Below, piece by piece: positions 43,493 to 53,812 of a DNA stretch of 64,000 nt. The stretch is from the NCBI RefSeq assembly GCF_013415365.1, contig NZ_JACBYB010000007.1, positions 124,001-188,000 on the forward strand. Reading direction: 5' to 3'. The DNA comes from Gemella sp. GL1 (GTDB taxonomy: Bacteria; Bacillota; Bacilli; Staphylococcales; Gemellaceae). The notes beneath the pieces were generated by a model that was given only the letters and a program-made list of their open reading frames with translations, ran no database searches and had not been told where the DNA came from. Within the stretch, counting starts at the first letter, position 1; each line of letters begins with the position of its first letter. A program made the position numbers and the translations under genes.

Positions 43493-44463
43493 TTTTCATC
43501 ATGAAGTTCATTTATTTGTCTTGCTATGTCTGGGATAGATGTTCCTGGATTTGGCAATCCTTCTGTATAAATTAATAGCAAGTAATCACCATTTTCTCCA
43601 AATACTATAGATGTATCATTTGAAACATTTGGAATCTGTCCATATTTAGAAGCGATAGTTTTTCCAGGTATACCTTGTTTTATCCAAGCACTTGCCTGTG
43701 TATCTTTTAGGTATTTTATCAAGTTTTGATATTTATCTTGATTCTTATACAGATGCAACCATACTTTTTCAACTGATTCAGGTCTCATCTTATTATTCTC
43801 TAGTAATATCTGATCTGTACTTATTCCTAATCCAGCATAAACTCTATTTACAATCGTCATCATATTATAATTAGATCCCTGTAATAGTATATTAGTTGCT
43901 GTATTATCTGAATAAGTAATCATATTCATAATTACATACTCTAATTCATAAGTTTTTTTCTTAGGATTATTAGTAATATGACCATTTCCTGCAGCTGCAT
44001 AAGATGCCTTATATGCAAGCGGTAAACTTGGATCTATCTCACCACTAGCTATCCTATTGTAGGTATCCATAGCATAAATCACTTTTGCTGTTGATGCAAA
44101 AGAGAAATATTCCTTATCGTTATAGCCATATCTGTATCCTGATTTAATATCCTGATAAATAACCGATATTTTTGCTTTAGAATATTTTGCTTCATAAGCT
44201 GCTATAATGCTATTAATAGCTCCTGTCATCTGTTCATTATTATACTTTTCTTGCTCTGAATTTACTATTACGGTAGTTGTGGCTGGTGGCTCTTTAATTT
44301 CTACCACTGGCTCCTCAGTTTTTTCCTTAAAAATATCATCGTAGGCAGCACGAGAAGTGAATACGAAAGCTATAATAAAGAATATTATAACTAATTCAGC
44401 CATTCTTCTAAAATTTTTATTTACTTTTTTTTTAGATGGTCTTCTTCTTTCTTTTTTATTCAT
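43483..44463 (-). CDS. Membrane-anchored beta-lactamase-fold serine hydrolase
   Basis: 326 residues. A basic N-terminus and one membrane segment (23-40) put the domain outside the cell. The class A beta-lactamase/PBP pattern is visible: S124-T-A-K127 (FASTAKVIYAM) and S185-D-N (TYSDNTATNIL). The third motif is not a clean KTG; the region reads GKTIASKYGQ. It may be a penicillin-interacting or cell-wall-modifying protein rather than a resistance enzyme. Confidence 0.8.
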   Translation of the reverse strand: MNKKERRRPSKKKVNKNFRRMAELVIIFFIIAFVFTSRAAYDDIFKEKTEEPVVEIKEPPATTTVIVNSEQEKYNNEQMTGAINSIIAAYEAKYSKAKISVIYQDIKSGYRYGYNDKEYFSFASTAKVIYAMDTYNRIASGEIDPSLPLAYKASYAAAGNGHITNNPKKKTYELEYVIMNMITYSDNTATNILLQGSNYNMMTIVNRVYAGLGISTDQILLENNKMRPESVEKVWLHLYKNQDKYQNLIKYLKDTQASAWIKQGIPGKTIASKYGQIPNVSNDTSIVFGENGDYLLLIYTEGLPNPGTSIPDIARQINELHDEKQK

Positions 44464-44544
44464 GAATTTATCCTTTATAATTTTTCATAAACACTATTTT
44501 ATATCGTATCTTTACAGTATAACATACTGTTTATAATTTTACAA

Positions 44545-44584
44545 AAAACAGAGTAGATAGTTAGATCACTCTAACTATCTACTC
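44545..44584 (-). terminator. Terminator of purA
   Basis: GTAGATAGTTAGA/TCTAACTATCTAC (13-bp stem, loop TCAC) followed on the minus strand by a T-tract. Confidence 0.85.
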
Positions 44585-44591
44585 TTATAGT

Positions 44592-45878
<1,287 letters not shown>

Positions 45879-45989
45879 TTAATTGTCCTCCTAAAATTTT
45901 TTACTCCTCTATTATAACAGTTCCTCTCAACGTTTGCAATATACTCTAAAAAAACTAGTATTATGATCAAAAAAACGAATAAAGACCAT

Positions 45990-46020
45990 TAAAAAATGGT
46001 TATCTTTTTAAGATAACCAT
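45990..46020 (-). terminator. Terminator of the GNAT gene
   Basis: ATGGTTATCTT/AAGATAACCAT (11 bp) with a T-tract on the minus strand. Confidence 0.85.
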
Positions 46021-46776
46021 CTATAGTTCGTTTTTCAAATAAGAGATTCTTGTTGAAATATGGTCAAAACCAATTTTCTCGTACATATATTTAGGTGTAT
46101 CATTAGAATCTGCAACTAAAATAACAAATTTTTTATGAAATTTTTTTATTGCATAAGAAATCATAGAAGAAGCTATCCCCTTTTTTCTATATTTTTTTTC
46201 AACATAAAGATTATCTATCTCAAAGTAATCTTCTGATAAAATAATATTCACACTAGCAATTATTCGATTATCATCTTTTGCAATTAACTGAATAATTTCT
46301 TCTCCCCTAATTTCGTCATATATAAATTCTCTATTATGTTCTGCCCACTCTTTATTTGCGTACTCTAAGTCAATTTCATATATAAATTGAAGATAATTGG
46401 TATAATCTTTTCTATCTAATAAAGTAATCTCAAACTCGCTTGTATTTTTTAAGTTTTTCTTTTCTACATCTAAACAATATAAATCTAATTCATTTTTATG
46501 AAAATTTTTAGAGAAAAGATACTTTTCTATTTTTTTATCTAAATTTTCATTTTCACCTAATACTATATTTATAAAATTCACACCTATTCCACTAAAGAAT
46601 GCTCTATTAGCTTCAATGTAATATTGCATTTCTTCAATAGTGGTTGGTAAAATTTTAATTTCTAAATAGTTATCATCATAAGCTAATTTAGATTTTATTC
46701 TTCTATGGATTAAATAGTTTTCTGTCTCAAAAGCTACCTTAGATTTTTTGTGTAAATTAATAAATGAGTACGACAT
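46021..46776 (-). CDS. GNAT-family N-acetyltransferase
   Basis: 251 residues. The C-terminal GNAT core is visible: EIDNLYVEKKYRKKGIASSMISYAI (acetyl-CoA-binding R/QxxGxA) and MYEKIGF near the end. The N-terminal ~110 residues are a less conserved domain. The substrate cannot be inferred. Confidence 0.85.
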   Translation of the reverse strand: MSYSFINLHKKSKVAFETENYLIHRRIKSKLAYDDNYLEIKILPTTIEEMQYYIEANRAFFSGIGVNFINIVLGENENLDKKIEKYLFSKNFHKNELDLYCLDVEKKNLKNTSEFEITLLDRKDYTNYLQFIYEIDLEYANKEWAEHNREFIYDEIRGEEIIQLIAKDDNRIIASVNIILSEDYFEIDNLYVEKKYRKKGIASSMISYAIKKFHKKFVILVADSNDTPKYMYEKIGFDHISTRISYLKNEL

Positions 46777-46846
46777 ATATTTTTTCCTTAATTAAAATTC
46801 AAAAACATTATATCATACTCACAAAAATTATTCTAAAAATTTACTT

Positions 46847-48085
46847 TTAATTTGTTGACTTTAATTCTCCCAAAACTAGTTGTATAGAATTTTCATTCCC
46901 ATTTCTATAATAGCTTAAATTAACAGTATCTCCTACTTTTGTTTTTTCAAATAGATACTTTCTTAATTCAGCTACAGACTTTATCTCAGTATTATTAATC
47001 TTAGTAATAATATCCATTTCTTTTAAGCCCGCTCTTTCTGCTGCTGAATCCTTCTCTACATTTCTGACTATAACACCTTGTTTAGAAGCATCATAATTCA
47101 ATTCTTCTTTTACCGTTTGAGAATTTAAAGTAGATAGTGAAATCAACTGTAAACCTAAAGCTGGTCTCTTAACACTTCCATTTTTTTCTAACTGTTCCGT
47201 AATCAACTTAACTTCATTTGATGGTATAACAAAACCTATTCCTTCAGCACTAACCGATGAAGTCACATTAGAAATTTTTAACTGGTTTATACCTATTAAT
47301 TGACCAGAACTATTAATTAATGCTCCCCCGCTATTACCAGGATTTATAGCTGTATCAGTTTGAATAACTGTCTGATACCAGTCACTTGTTCCATCACTAT
47401 CTATATCCATAGGAACTTGTCTTTCTGTTGCAGAGATTATCCCCTTTGTTACAGTATTAGATAATGTGGCTCCTAGTGGAGAACCTATGGCTAAAGAATC
47501 CTGTCCTACCACAACTTTATCACTATCTGCAAATTCCATTACAGATTTTACATTAGCAGATGAAATTTTTAAAACAGCTAAATCTGTCCATAAGTCTTTA
47601 CCTACAATCTCAGCTTCAATATTGCTACCGTCACTTAAAATAATTTCTATTTTCTTAACTCCATCAATTACATGATTATTCGTAACAATATATGCAGATC
47701 CTAAGTTTTTTTTGTAAATTACACCACTTCCATTAGCTACCGCTCTCATACCATCCTTTATTTTCGAGCTGTCTACATTTGAATTTCCAAACAATCTAGC
47801 CTGTAAAGTAGTCGACACATCTGAATATCCTACTACAGATACTACAGAATCTTTGGCAATTGCAGCTGCATTAATATTTGCTACTTCTTCCGAAGAAGCA
47901 AATAGAGGACTAGCGGTTTTTTTTATTTTATTTTCCATAAATTTATAGGAAGTTAAGCCTCCTAAAGAGAAAACAACTAAAAGTAATAAAGGCCATTTCA
48001 ATAGATTTTTTTTCTTCGATGAAGTGATTTCTGTTTCATTTTTTTCTAAATTATTTTGTTCATTGTTCTTTTCTTGTAAATCCAT
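46847..48085 (-). CDS. htrA: HtrA/DegP-type membrane-anchored serine protease
   Basis: 412 residues. A cytoplasmic N-terminus and a membrane segment (30-47) precede the trypsin-like domain with H138 (TNNHVI), D168 (DLWTDLAV) and S252 (GNSGGAL). One PDZ domain lies at about 310-400 (VEKDSAAERAGLKEMDIITK). It degrades or refolds damaged exported proteins and, in streptococci, limits competence signalling. Divergent from recU. Confidence 0.95.
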   Translation of the reverse strand: MDLQEKNNEQNNLEKNETEITSSKKKNLLKWPLLLLVVFSLGGLTSYKFMENKIKKTASPLFASSEEVANINAAAIAKDSVVSVVGYSDVSTTLQARLFGNSNVDSSKIKDGMRAVANGSGVIYKKNLGSAYIVTNNHVIDGVKKIEIILSDGSNIEAEIVGKDLWTDLAVLKISSANVKSVMEFADSDKVVVGQDSLAIGSPLGATLSNTVTKGIISATERQVPMDIDSDGTSDWYQTVIQTDTAINPGNSGGALINSSGQLIGINQLKISNVTSSVSAEGIGFVIPSNEVKLITEQLEKNGSVKRPALGLQLISLSTLNSQTVKEELNYDASKQGVIVRNVEKDSAAERAGLKEMDIITKINNTEIKSVAELRKYLFEKTKVGDTVNLSYYRNGNENSIQLVLGELKSTN

Positions 48086-48213
48086 AATTATTATCTCCGT
48101 TCAACAATAAATTTATATTCTAGTATATAGCATTTATTAAAAAAATAAAATTATATGAGTTTATTTTATAGTAAATATATAGTATAATTAAGTAAAAAAT
48201 TGTGGGAGTTCTT

Positions 48214-48792
48214 ATGGTTAATTATCCTAATGGAAAAAATAATTTTTCTCAAAAAACTAACTATGCTGGCCGCGGTATGCAATTAGAGTCAGATATAAAC
48301 TTTGCAAATAAATATTATCTTAGGAATGACATTGCTATAATCCACAAAAAACCTATACCCATACAAGTCGTAGAAGTTGATTATCCTAATAGACAAAGCT
48401 CTATGATAAAAAAAGCCTACTACCAAACTCCATCAACTACTGATTACAATGGACTTTGGAATGGAAAATACATAGATTTTGAGGCAAAGGAAACATCTTC
48501 TGATACTTCATTTTCTTTGTCTAATATACATGACCATCAGATTGAACACATGATTAATGTCTACAAACATGGTGGTATTTCTTTTGTTGTTGTTAGGTTT
48601 AAGAAAATTGATAGAACATTTGTTATGTGTATCAAAAATGTATTCTATTATTACAATAGATCCAAAAATGGTGGTCGAAAATCAATTTCCTTAAAAGAAT
48701 TTGAAAATACCGCTTTTGAACTTGAGTTCAATTATAAAGTAAGATTAGATTATCTTAAAATAATTAAAGAAAATGAGAGAGAGTTTTTGTAA
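48214..48792 (+). CDS. recU: Holliday junction resolvase RecU
   Basis: 192 residues from ATG 48214 (VNYPNGKNNF), with GGGAG upstream. It has the RecU opening GRGMQLESDINFANKYYL and the nuclease core with GLWNGKYIDFEAKET. It resolves recombination junctions and segregates chromosomes. It overlaps pbp1A by 1 base, the conserved recU-ponA arrangement. Confidence 0.95.
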   Translation: MVNYPNGKNNFSQKTNYAGRGMQLESDINFANKYYLRNDIAIIHKKPIPIQVVEVDYPNRQSSMIKKAYYQTPSTTDYNGLWNGKYIDFEAKETSSDTSFSLSNIHDHQIEHMINVYKHGGISFVVVRFKKIDRTFVMCIKNVFYYYNRSKNGGRKSISLKEFENTAFELEFNYKVRLDYLKIIKENEREFL

Positions 48793-51209
48793 TGCTTAAT
48801 ATATTATTAAAATTTTTCAAAGCACTTAGTGCTTTTATATTTTTCTCTATTACTGTTGCCGGTTTTGTAGTTGCTGGTTACTTATTTAGAGAATTTTCTA
48901 AAGTTCCTGAAATTACCGAAGAGAAGCTTGTAGATAACCTTACATCTCACATCTACGATAAAAATGGTAATATTATAGCTACCTTAGGTAATGAAAGAAG
49001 GGAATTTGTATCTAGCCAAGATATTCCACAAAATATTAAAGATGCTGTACTTTCTATAGAAGATGCGAGATTTTATACACATATAGGGATAGATCCTAAG
49101 CGTATCGTAAAAGCTTTACTAGTTAATACTGCTGCTGGGAACACATTAGAAGGAGGTTCTACCATCACACAACAAGTTGTAAAAAGATCCTTACTAAGTT
49201 CTCAGAAATCTTATGAAAGAAAAATTCAAGAAGCTTTTCTTTCATTACAATTAGAAAAAAAATATAGTAAAGAAGATATATTAGAAATGTATTTAAATAA
49301 AATCTTCTATTCTGATAATCAATATGGTATTAAATCTGCGGCAAAATATTTCTATGATAAAGAGCTTAAGGATTTAACAATTTCTCAAGTAGCTTTACTT
49401 GCAGGTATCCCTCAGCAACCCGTCGGTTATAACCCATATGATAATCCAGAAGCTGCTAAAGAAAGAAGAAATACTGTTCTTTACGCTATGTATAATAATG
49501 GTAAAATTTCTAAAAAAGAATATGATGATGGTGTAAATACACCTATTGAAGATGGTTTAGTCAACAAAGAAAATTCTGATCGTAAACTAAACAACCTTAA
49601 AAATCCTAAATACTCAGCCTATATTGATTTTGTAGAAAAAGAAGTTAGATCTTTACCAGAATTCGCTGGTGAGAACGATCCATTCTCTTTAGGATTACAA
49701 GTACATACTAACATAAACGAAGAATTACAAGAATCTATCCAAAATATGTTAGACAATGAAACTTATCCTATGATAGCTCACGATACTCAAACTGCAATTG
49801 TTGTATTAAACACTAAAAATGGTTTAGTTGAGGCAATAGGTGGTGGTAAAAATTATACATATAGTGGATTTAATTTCGCCGTTGATTCTAAACTTCAACC
49901 AGCATCTGCTATTAAGCCAATTTTAGACTACGCTCCTGGTATTGAATACTTCAACTGGGATTCAGAAACAATGTTTGCTGATACACCTTATTCTGCTGAT
50001 GGTTATAGTTCTTATATCTATAACTGGGATAGAATTTTCCGTGGTTATGTTCCTATGAGAAGAGCTTTAGCGCAATCTTATAACGTACCTGCCGTTAGAG
50101 CATGGGATGCTGTTGGTTTTGAACGTGCTAAACATTTTGCTGGAAAATTAGGAATTAATGTTACATCTCAAAATCCGACTACAGCCATAGGTGGTAGTGA
50201 AGATACTGTCTCACCTGTTCAAATGGCTGCTGCTTTTGCAGCATTTGGAAATGAAGGAAAATATAATAAAGCATCTGCAATCGTTAAAATTCAGGATGTT
50301 GCTGGTAATGATATTCATATAAATAGAGAATCTAGACAAGCTATGAATCCTTCTACTGCCTTTATTATAACAGATATGCTTAAAGATGTTATAACACCAC
50401 AAGGTACTTCAGAAGAAGCATATGTTCCCGGATTGGATATGGCTGCTAAATCAGGTTCATCTACCTTCGACTATTACCAAGCAATTAGTTTAGGTATCGA
50501 CCCTGATAATGATACAAAAGATTCATGGATGGTTGGTTATACAACTGATTATACTGTTTCTATTTGGCAAGGTCCTGATATCATTGATTCATATTTAAAA
50601 GCATTGAAATTTAATCAAGCTAAAACTACTCAGCGAATTCTTGCACATATTATGACTTTAGCTCATAAAGACAAGAGTCCAGAACCATTCAAAAAGCCTG
50701 ATACTGTAGAACAAATTAATGGTGTATATTATGCTACAGATAGAAATACAGAAACTGATTCAATGTATGCAGGAGAAGCACAAGACGCTACTGTTCAAGC
50801 TAAAGCCTCTGAAGATAGCCGTGCTGCTCGTGCTGCATCAAGAGTAATGTACGCTGCTACTGCAGCAAGGACTTCTAACTCTATTATGACAAATAATAAT
50901 TCAGCTACTAATGCAGCAGTTGCTAACACGGCGGCGACAAACACAGCGACTAATATAGCTAGTAACACAGCTACGGCAAATGCAACAGCTAATTCGGCTA
51001 CTTCAAATAGTAGAACTGCTGCTGTTAACAACACTGGAAGTAGACGTGCTACTGCCACAGCAACAAATACTAGAAGAACTGCTACGGCTACGGCAACAAA
51101 TACCAATAGAACTGCTACTGCCACAGCAACAAATACTAGAAGAACTACTGCGACTACGGCAACTAGAAATACGACTAGAAATACCGGAACAGCAAGAACA
51201 AATAGATAA
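48792..51209 (+). CDS. pbp1A: Class A penicillin-binding protein PBP1 with Ala/Thr/Asn-rich tail
   Basis: 805 residues. After one membrane segment (8-30), the glycosyltransferase domain shows EDARFYTHIGIDPKRI and GGSTITQQ. The transpeptidase domain has SAIKP (SxxK), SYN and KSGSS (KTG-type). It polymerises and cross-links peptidoglycan. The last ~130 residues are low-complexity Ala/Thr/Asn/Arg, including three tandem copies of an 11-residue unit. Coupled to recU. Confidence 0.95.
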   Translation: MLNILLKFFKALSAFIFFSITVAGFVVAGYLFREFSKVPEITEEKLVDNLTSHIYDKNGNIIATLGNERREFVSSQDIPQNIKDAVLSIEDARFYTHIGIDPKRIVKALLVNTAAGNTLEGGSTITQQVVKRSLLSSQKSYERKIQEAFLSLQLEKKYSKEDILEMYLNKIFYSDNQYGIKSAAKYFYDKELKDLTISQVALLAGIPQQPVGYNPYDNPEAAKERRNTVLYAMYNNGKISKKEYDDGVNTPIEDGLVNKENSDRKLNNLKNPKYSAYIDFVEKEVRSLPEFAGENDPFSLGLQVHTNINEELQESIQNMLDNETYPMIAHDTQTAIVVLNTKNGLVEAIGGGKNYTYSGFNFAVDSKLQPASAIKPILDYAPGIEYFNWDSETMFADTPYSADGYSSYIYNWDRIFRGYVPMRRALAQSYNVPAVRAWDAVGFERAKHFAGKLGINVTSQNPTTAIGGSEDTVSPVQMAAAFAAFGNEGKYNKASAIVKIQDVAGNDIHINRESRQAMNPSTAFIITDMLKDVITPQGTSEEAYVPGLDMAAKSGSSTFDYYQAISLGIDPDNDTKDSWMVGYTTDYTVSIWQGPDIIDSYLKALKFNQAKTTQRILAHIMTLAHKDKSPEPFKKPDTVEQINGVYYATDRNTETDSMYAGEAQDATVQAKASEDSRAARAASRVMYAATAARTSNSIMTNNNSATNAAVANTAATNTATNIASNTATANATANSATSNSRTAAVNNTGSRRATATATNTRRTATATATNTNRTATATATNTRRTTATTATRNTTRNTGTARTNR
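51048..51146 (+). repeat. Three tandem 33-bp repeats in the PBP1 tail
   Basis: Units at 51048-51080, 51081-51113 and 51114-51146 encode ATATATNTRRT, ATATATNTNRT and ATATATNTRRT. Copies 1 and 3 are identical; copy 2 differs mainly at third positions and in one Arg-to-Asn change. Confidence 0.9.
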
Positions 51210-51242
51210 AAGTAAGAGTAATTACTCTTACTTTTTTTATTA
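51207..51242 (+). terminator. Terminator after pbp1A
   Basis: AAAGTAAGAGTAA/TTACTCTTACTTT with a long T-tract. Confidence 0.85.
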
Positions 51243-51305
51243 TTTTTTAATAATATGATATAATAGACTGTATATAACTATATAATATGAAAGGTATGTA
51301 TACTT

Positions 51306-53771
51306 ATGAATACAGAAGAAAAAAAGAAAAAAGGCATAAGAAAATATTTTTCTATTAAATATATCTTTTTATATTTAATTTTCATTTCCACTCTTATCAT
51401 TGGAGTTGGTATAGGATTCTTTGGACATTTAGTAAAAGGACAAAAAGTTTTAACAGCAAATGATATGGAAGTAGAATTTAATAATATAAGTAAAAACAGT
51501 GAAGTTTACTTCGCTAATGCTACTAAAGCCTCTACAATTAATTCTGAATTAATCAGAAAAGTTATTCCCTTATCTTCAATGGGGGATAATATTAAAAAAG
51601 CAATTATCGCAAGTGAAGATGCTACATTTTATTCTAACAATGGAATTGACCTTTCAGCTACACTTAGAGCAACATACAGCGAGTTATCTGGTAACTCTGT
51701 CTCAGGTGGATCTACACTTACACAACAACTAGTAAAAAACCAATTATTAGATAATTCTCGTTCTTATGAAAGAAAAGCAAAAGAAATTCTTCTTGCTACT
51801 AAAACAAATAAATATTTTACAAAAGATGAAATTCTTGAAAAATATTTAAATATGGCTCCTTTTGGGAAGAATAAATTAGGACAAAATATAAATGGTATTG
51901 AAACAGCTGCACTTGGTGTTTTTGGTCTTAATGCTAAAGATCTTAATGTCGCACAAGCTGCATATCTTGCTGGTTTTGTTCAATCTCCTTTTAGATATAC
52001 TCCCTTCGATTCTTCTGGAAACCTAAGAAGTGATGAAGTAATTAATGATGGACTAAACAGACAAAAATATGTTCTAGATAGAATGCTTGCTGAAAATTAT
52101 ATTACAAAAGATGAATATAATATTGCCTTAAGTTTTGATATTAAGTCATCTTTCCTTACTGAAATGAAAAATGAATATATTGAATATCCATATATTTCTA
52201 GTGACGTCACTAACGAAGCTACTCGAATCTTCGCTGAAGATATTGCAATTAAAGAAAATTCCGTAACTAAATTTAATAACGATGCCGAATATAAAGCTAG
52301 TGTGATGGAAAGAGCAAAAATCAAATTTTTAACTGGTGGTTATAAGGTTACAACAACAATTGATAAAGACTTATATGATACACTTGAAAAAGCTAAAAAT
52401 TCTTATACTGGCTTTACAACTCAAGCTGGAAAGCAAATGGAAATAGGTGCCTCTATAATTGAAAATAGCACTGGTAAAATATTAGCTTTCATTGGTGGTC
52501 GCTCCTTCGACGATCAGCAATTAAATCATGCAAGCCAAACTTATAGATCTCCTGGCTCTACTATTAAACCAATACTAGTATTCGGACCAGCAATGGATAA
52601 AGGATATATCACACCAAAATCTAATGTATTAGACAAACGTTTCAACTATTATGGTTGGAAACCAGAAAATTTCTCAAAAACTGAGAAAGGTATGATGGCA
52701 GCAGAAGATGCTCTTGCTATGTCTCTTAACCTACCTACTATTAGATTGTACTCTGCATTTTATGAAGAAAATCCTATGAAAGATTACTTAATTAAAATGA
52801 ATTTTGATGGATTGACAGAGGATGACCAGCAAAATCTAGCGGCTTCTATCGGTGGATTATCTGGAGGAATTACTGTTAATCAAAATACAGCTGCATTTGC
52901 TGCATTTGCAAATGGTGGTATCTATAAGCGTGCACATATAATCGAAGAAATTAGAGACTCTAATGATAATGTCATCTATACTCACTCTGATCCTGGAACT
53001 AGAGTATACTCTGAAGATACATCTTATATGATGGTTAAAATGCTAAATAAAGTACTTTCTTCTTCTGGTAATGCTGAAGATATAGCTAGAGCTTTAAAAT
53101 TTGATAAATCAAATGTTTTCGCTAAAACTGGTACTTCTGAATATGCCCATGATTTATGGACTATTGGTGGGACTACTAATATTACACTGGGGCTTTGGAC
53201 AGGTTTCGACCAACCACAAACAGTCAATGGTGTTTTTCACGCACATACACAATGGGCTTATTTCATGAACGCTATTTACGACCATGACCCTAATTTAGTA
53301 GCTGCATCTAAGGAATTTACACAACCTAGCACAATTAGACATATGTCTATCAATCCTATGAATAATGCCCCAGGGTCTAGAAGTGATATTGTTCCTACTT
53401 CTTTCGTTCAACTTGATAATGCTAAAATGCAGAGAAAATTTGGATCAAACCTTGATAGATCAGCTATAAATATATCACCAATTGAGCAAACAACAACAAG
53501 AAATACTACTAATAATATTGTAGCAACAACACATACTGAAAGACTAGTAACTACTACTAGACCTACAGTTGTCATTACAAGTTCAGCTCCTAGCACAACT
53601 ACTAGATCAGCTACTGCAGTTACTGCAGTTACTTCAGTAACTACAGCTACTTCTAGAGCTCCACAAGTAACATTTCCAGCTTCAACTAATAGACAGCAAA
53701 TAAGTCAACCTACGGCTCCTCCTAGAAGTAGTACTGCTCCTACTCAACAAGTTAGAACTACTTCTAGATAA
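51306..53771 (+). CDS. Second class A penicillin-binding protein with Thr/Ser-rich tail
   Basis: 821 residues. One membrane segment (19-43) and a glycosyltransferase domain (EDATFYSNNGIDLSATLR, GGSTLTQQ) precede a transpeptidase domain with GSTIKP, SLN and KTGTS. It resembles streptococcal PBP2a/PBP1b. A ~100-residue low-complexity tail (Thr/Ser/Ala/Pro/Arg) follows. It has its own promoter region after the pbp1A terminator. Confidence 0.94.
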   Translation: MNTEEKKKKGIRKYFSIKYIFLYLIFISTLIIGVGIGFFGHLVKGQKVLTANDMEVEFNNISKNSEVYFANATKASTINSELIRKVIPLSSMGDNIKKAIIASEDATFYSNNGIDLSATLRATYSELSGNSVSGGSTLTQQLVKNQLLDNSRSYERKAKEILLATKTNKYFTKDEILEKYLNMAPFGKNKLGQNINGIETAALGVFGLNAKDLNVAQAAYLAGFVQSPFRYTPFDSSGNLRSDEVINDGLNRQKYVLDRMLAENYITKDEYNIALSFDIKSSFLTEMKNEYIEYPYISSDVTNEATRIFAEDIAIKENSVTKFNNDAEYKASVMERAKIKFLTGGYKVTTTIDKDLYDTLEKAKNSYTGFTTQAGKQMEIGASIIENSTGKILAFIGGRSFDDQQLNHASQTYRSPGSTIKPILVFGPAMDKGYITPKSNVLDKRFNYYGWKPENFSKTEKGMMAAEDALAMSLNLPTIRLYSAFYEENPMKDYLIKMNFDGLTEDDQQNLAASIGGLSGGITVNQNTAAFAAFANGGIYKRAHIIEEIRDSNDNVIYTHSDPGTRVYSEDTSYMMVKMLNKVLSSSGNAEDIARALKFDKSNVFAKTGTSEYAHDLWTIGGTTNITLGLWTGFDQPQTVNGVFHAHTQWAYFMNAIYDHDPNLVAASKEFTQPSTIRHMSINPMNNAPGSRSDIVPTSFVQLDNAKMQRKFGSNLDRSAINISPIEQTTTRNTTNNIVATTHTERLVTTTRPTVVITSSAPSTTTRSATAVTAVTSVTTATSRAPQVTFPASTNRQQISQPTAPPRSSTAPTQQVRTTSR

Positions 53772-53811
53772 AATAAAAGACTTCGTAAAATATTTACGAA
53801 GTCTTTTATTT
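53771..53811. terminator. Bidirectional terminator between PBP and pepF genes
   Basis: AAAGACTTCGTAAA/TTTACGAAGTCTTT inverted repeat with A and T tracts. Confidence 0.85.
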
Positions 53812-53812
53812 T

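Noticed and set aside
50795-51124. 109-residue Ala/Val-rich minus-strand ORF
   Set aside because: It is the mirror of the low-complexity PBP1 tail; no ribosome binding site and no independent coding signal.
51048-51146. Possible CRISPR-like short repeats
   Set aside because: The three 33-bp units are directly adjacent, in frame and coding; there are no spacers. No CRISPR array or cas gene was seen in the window.
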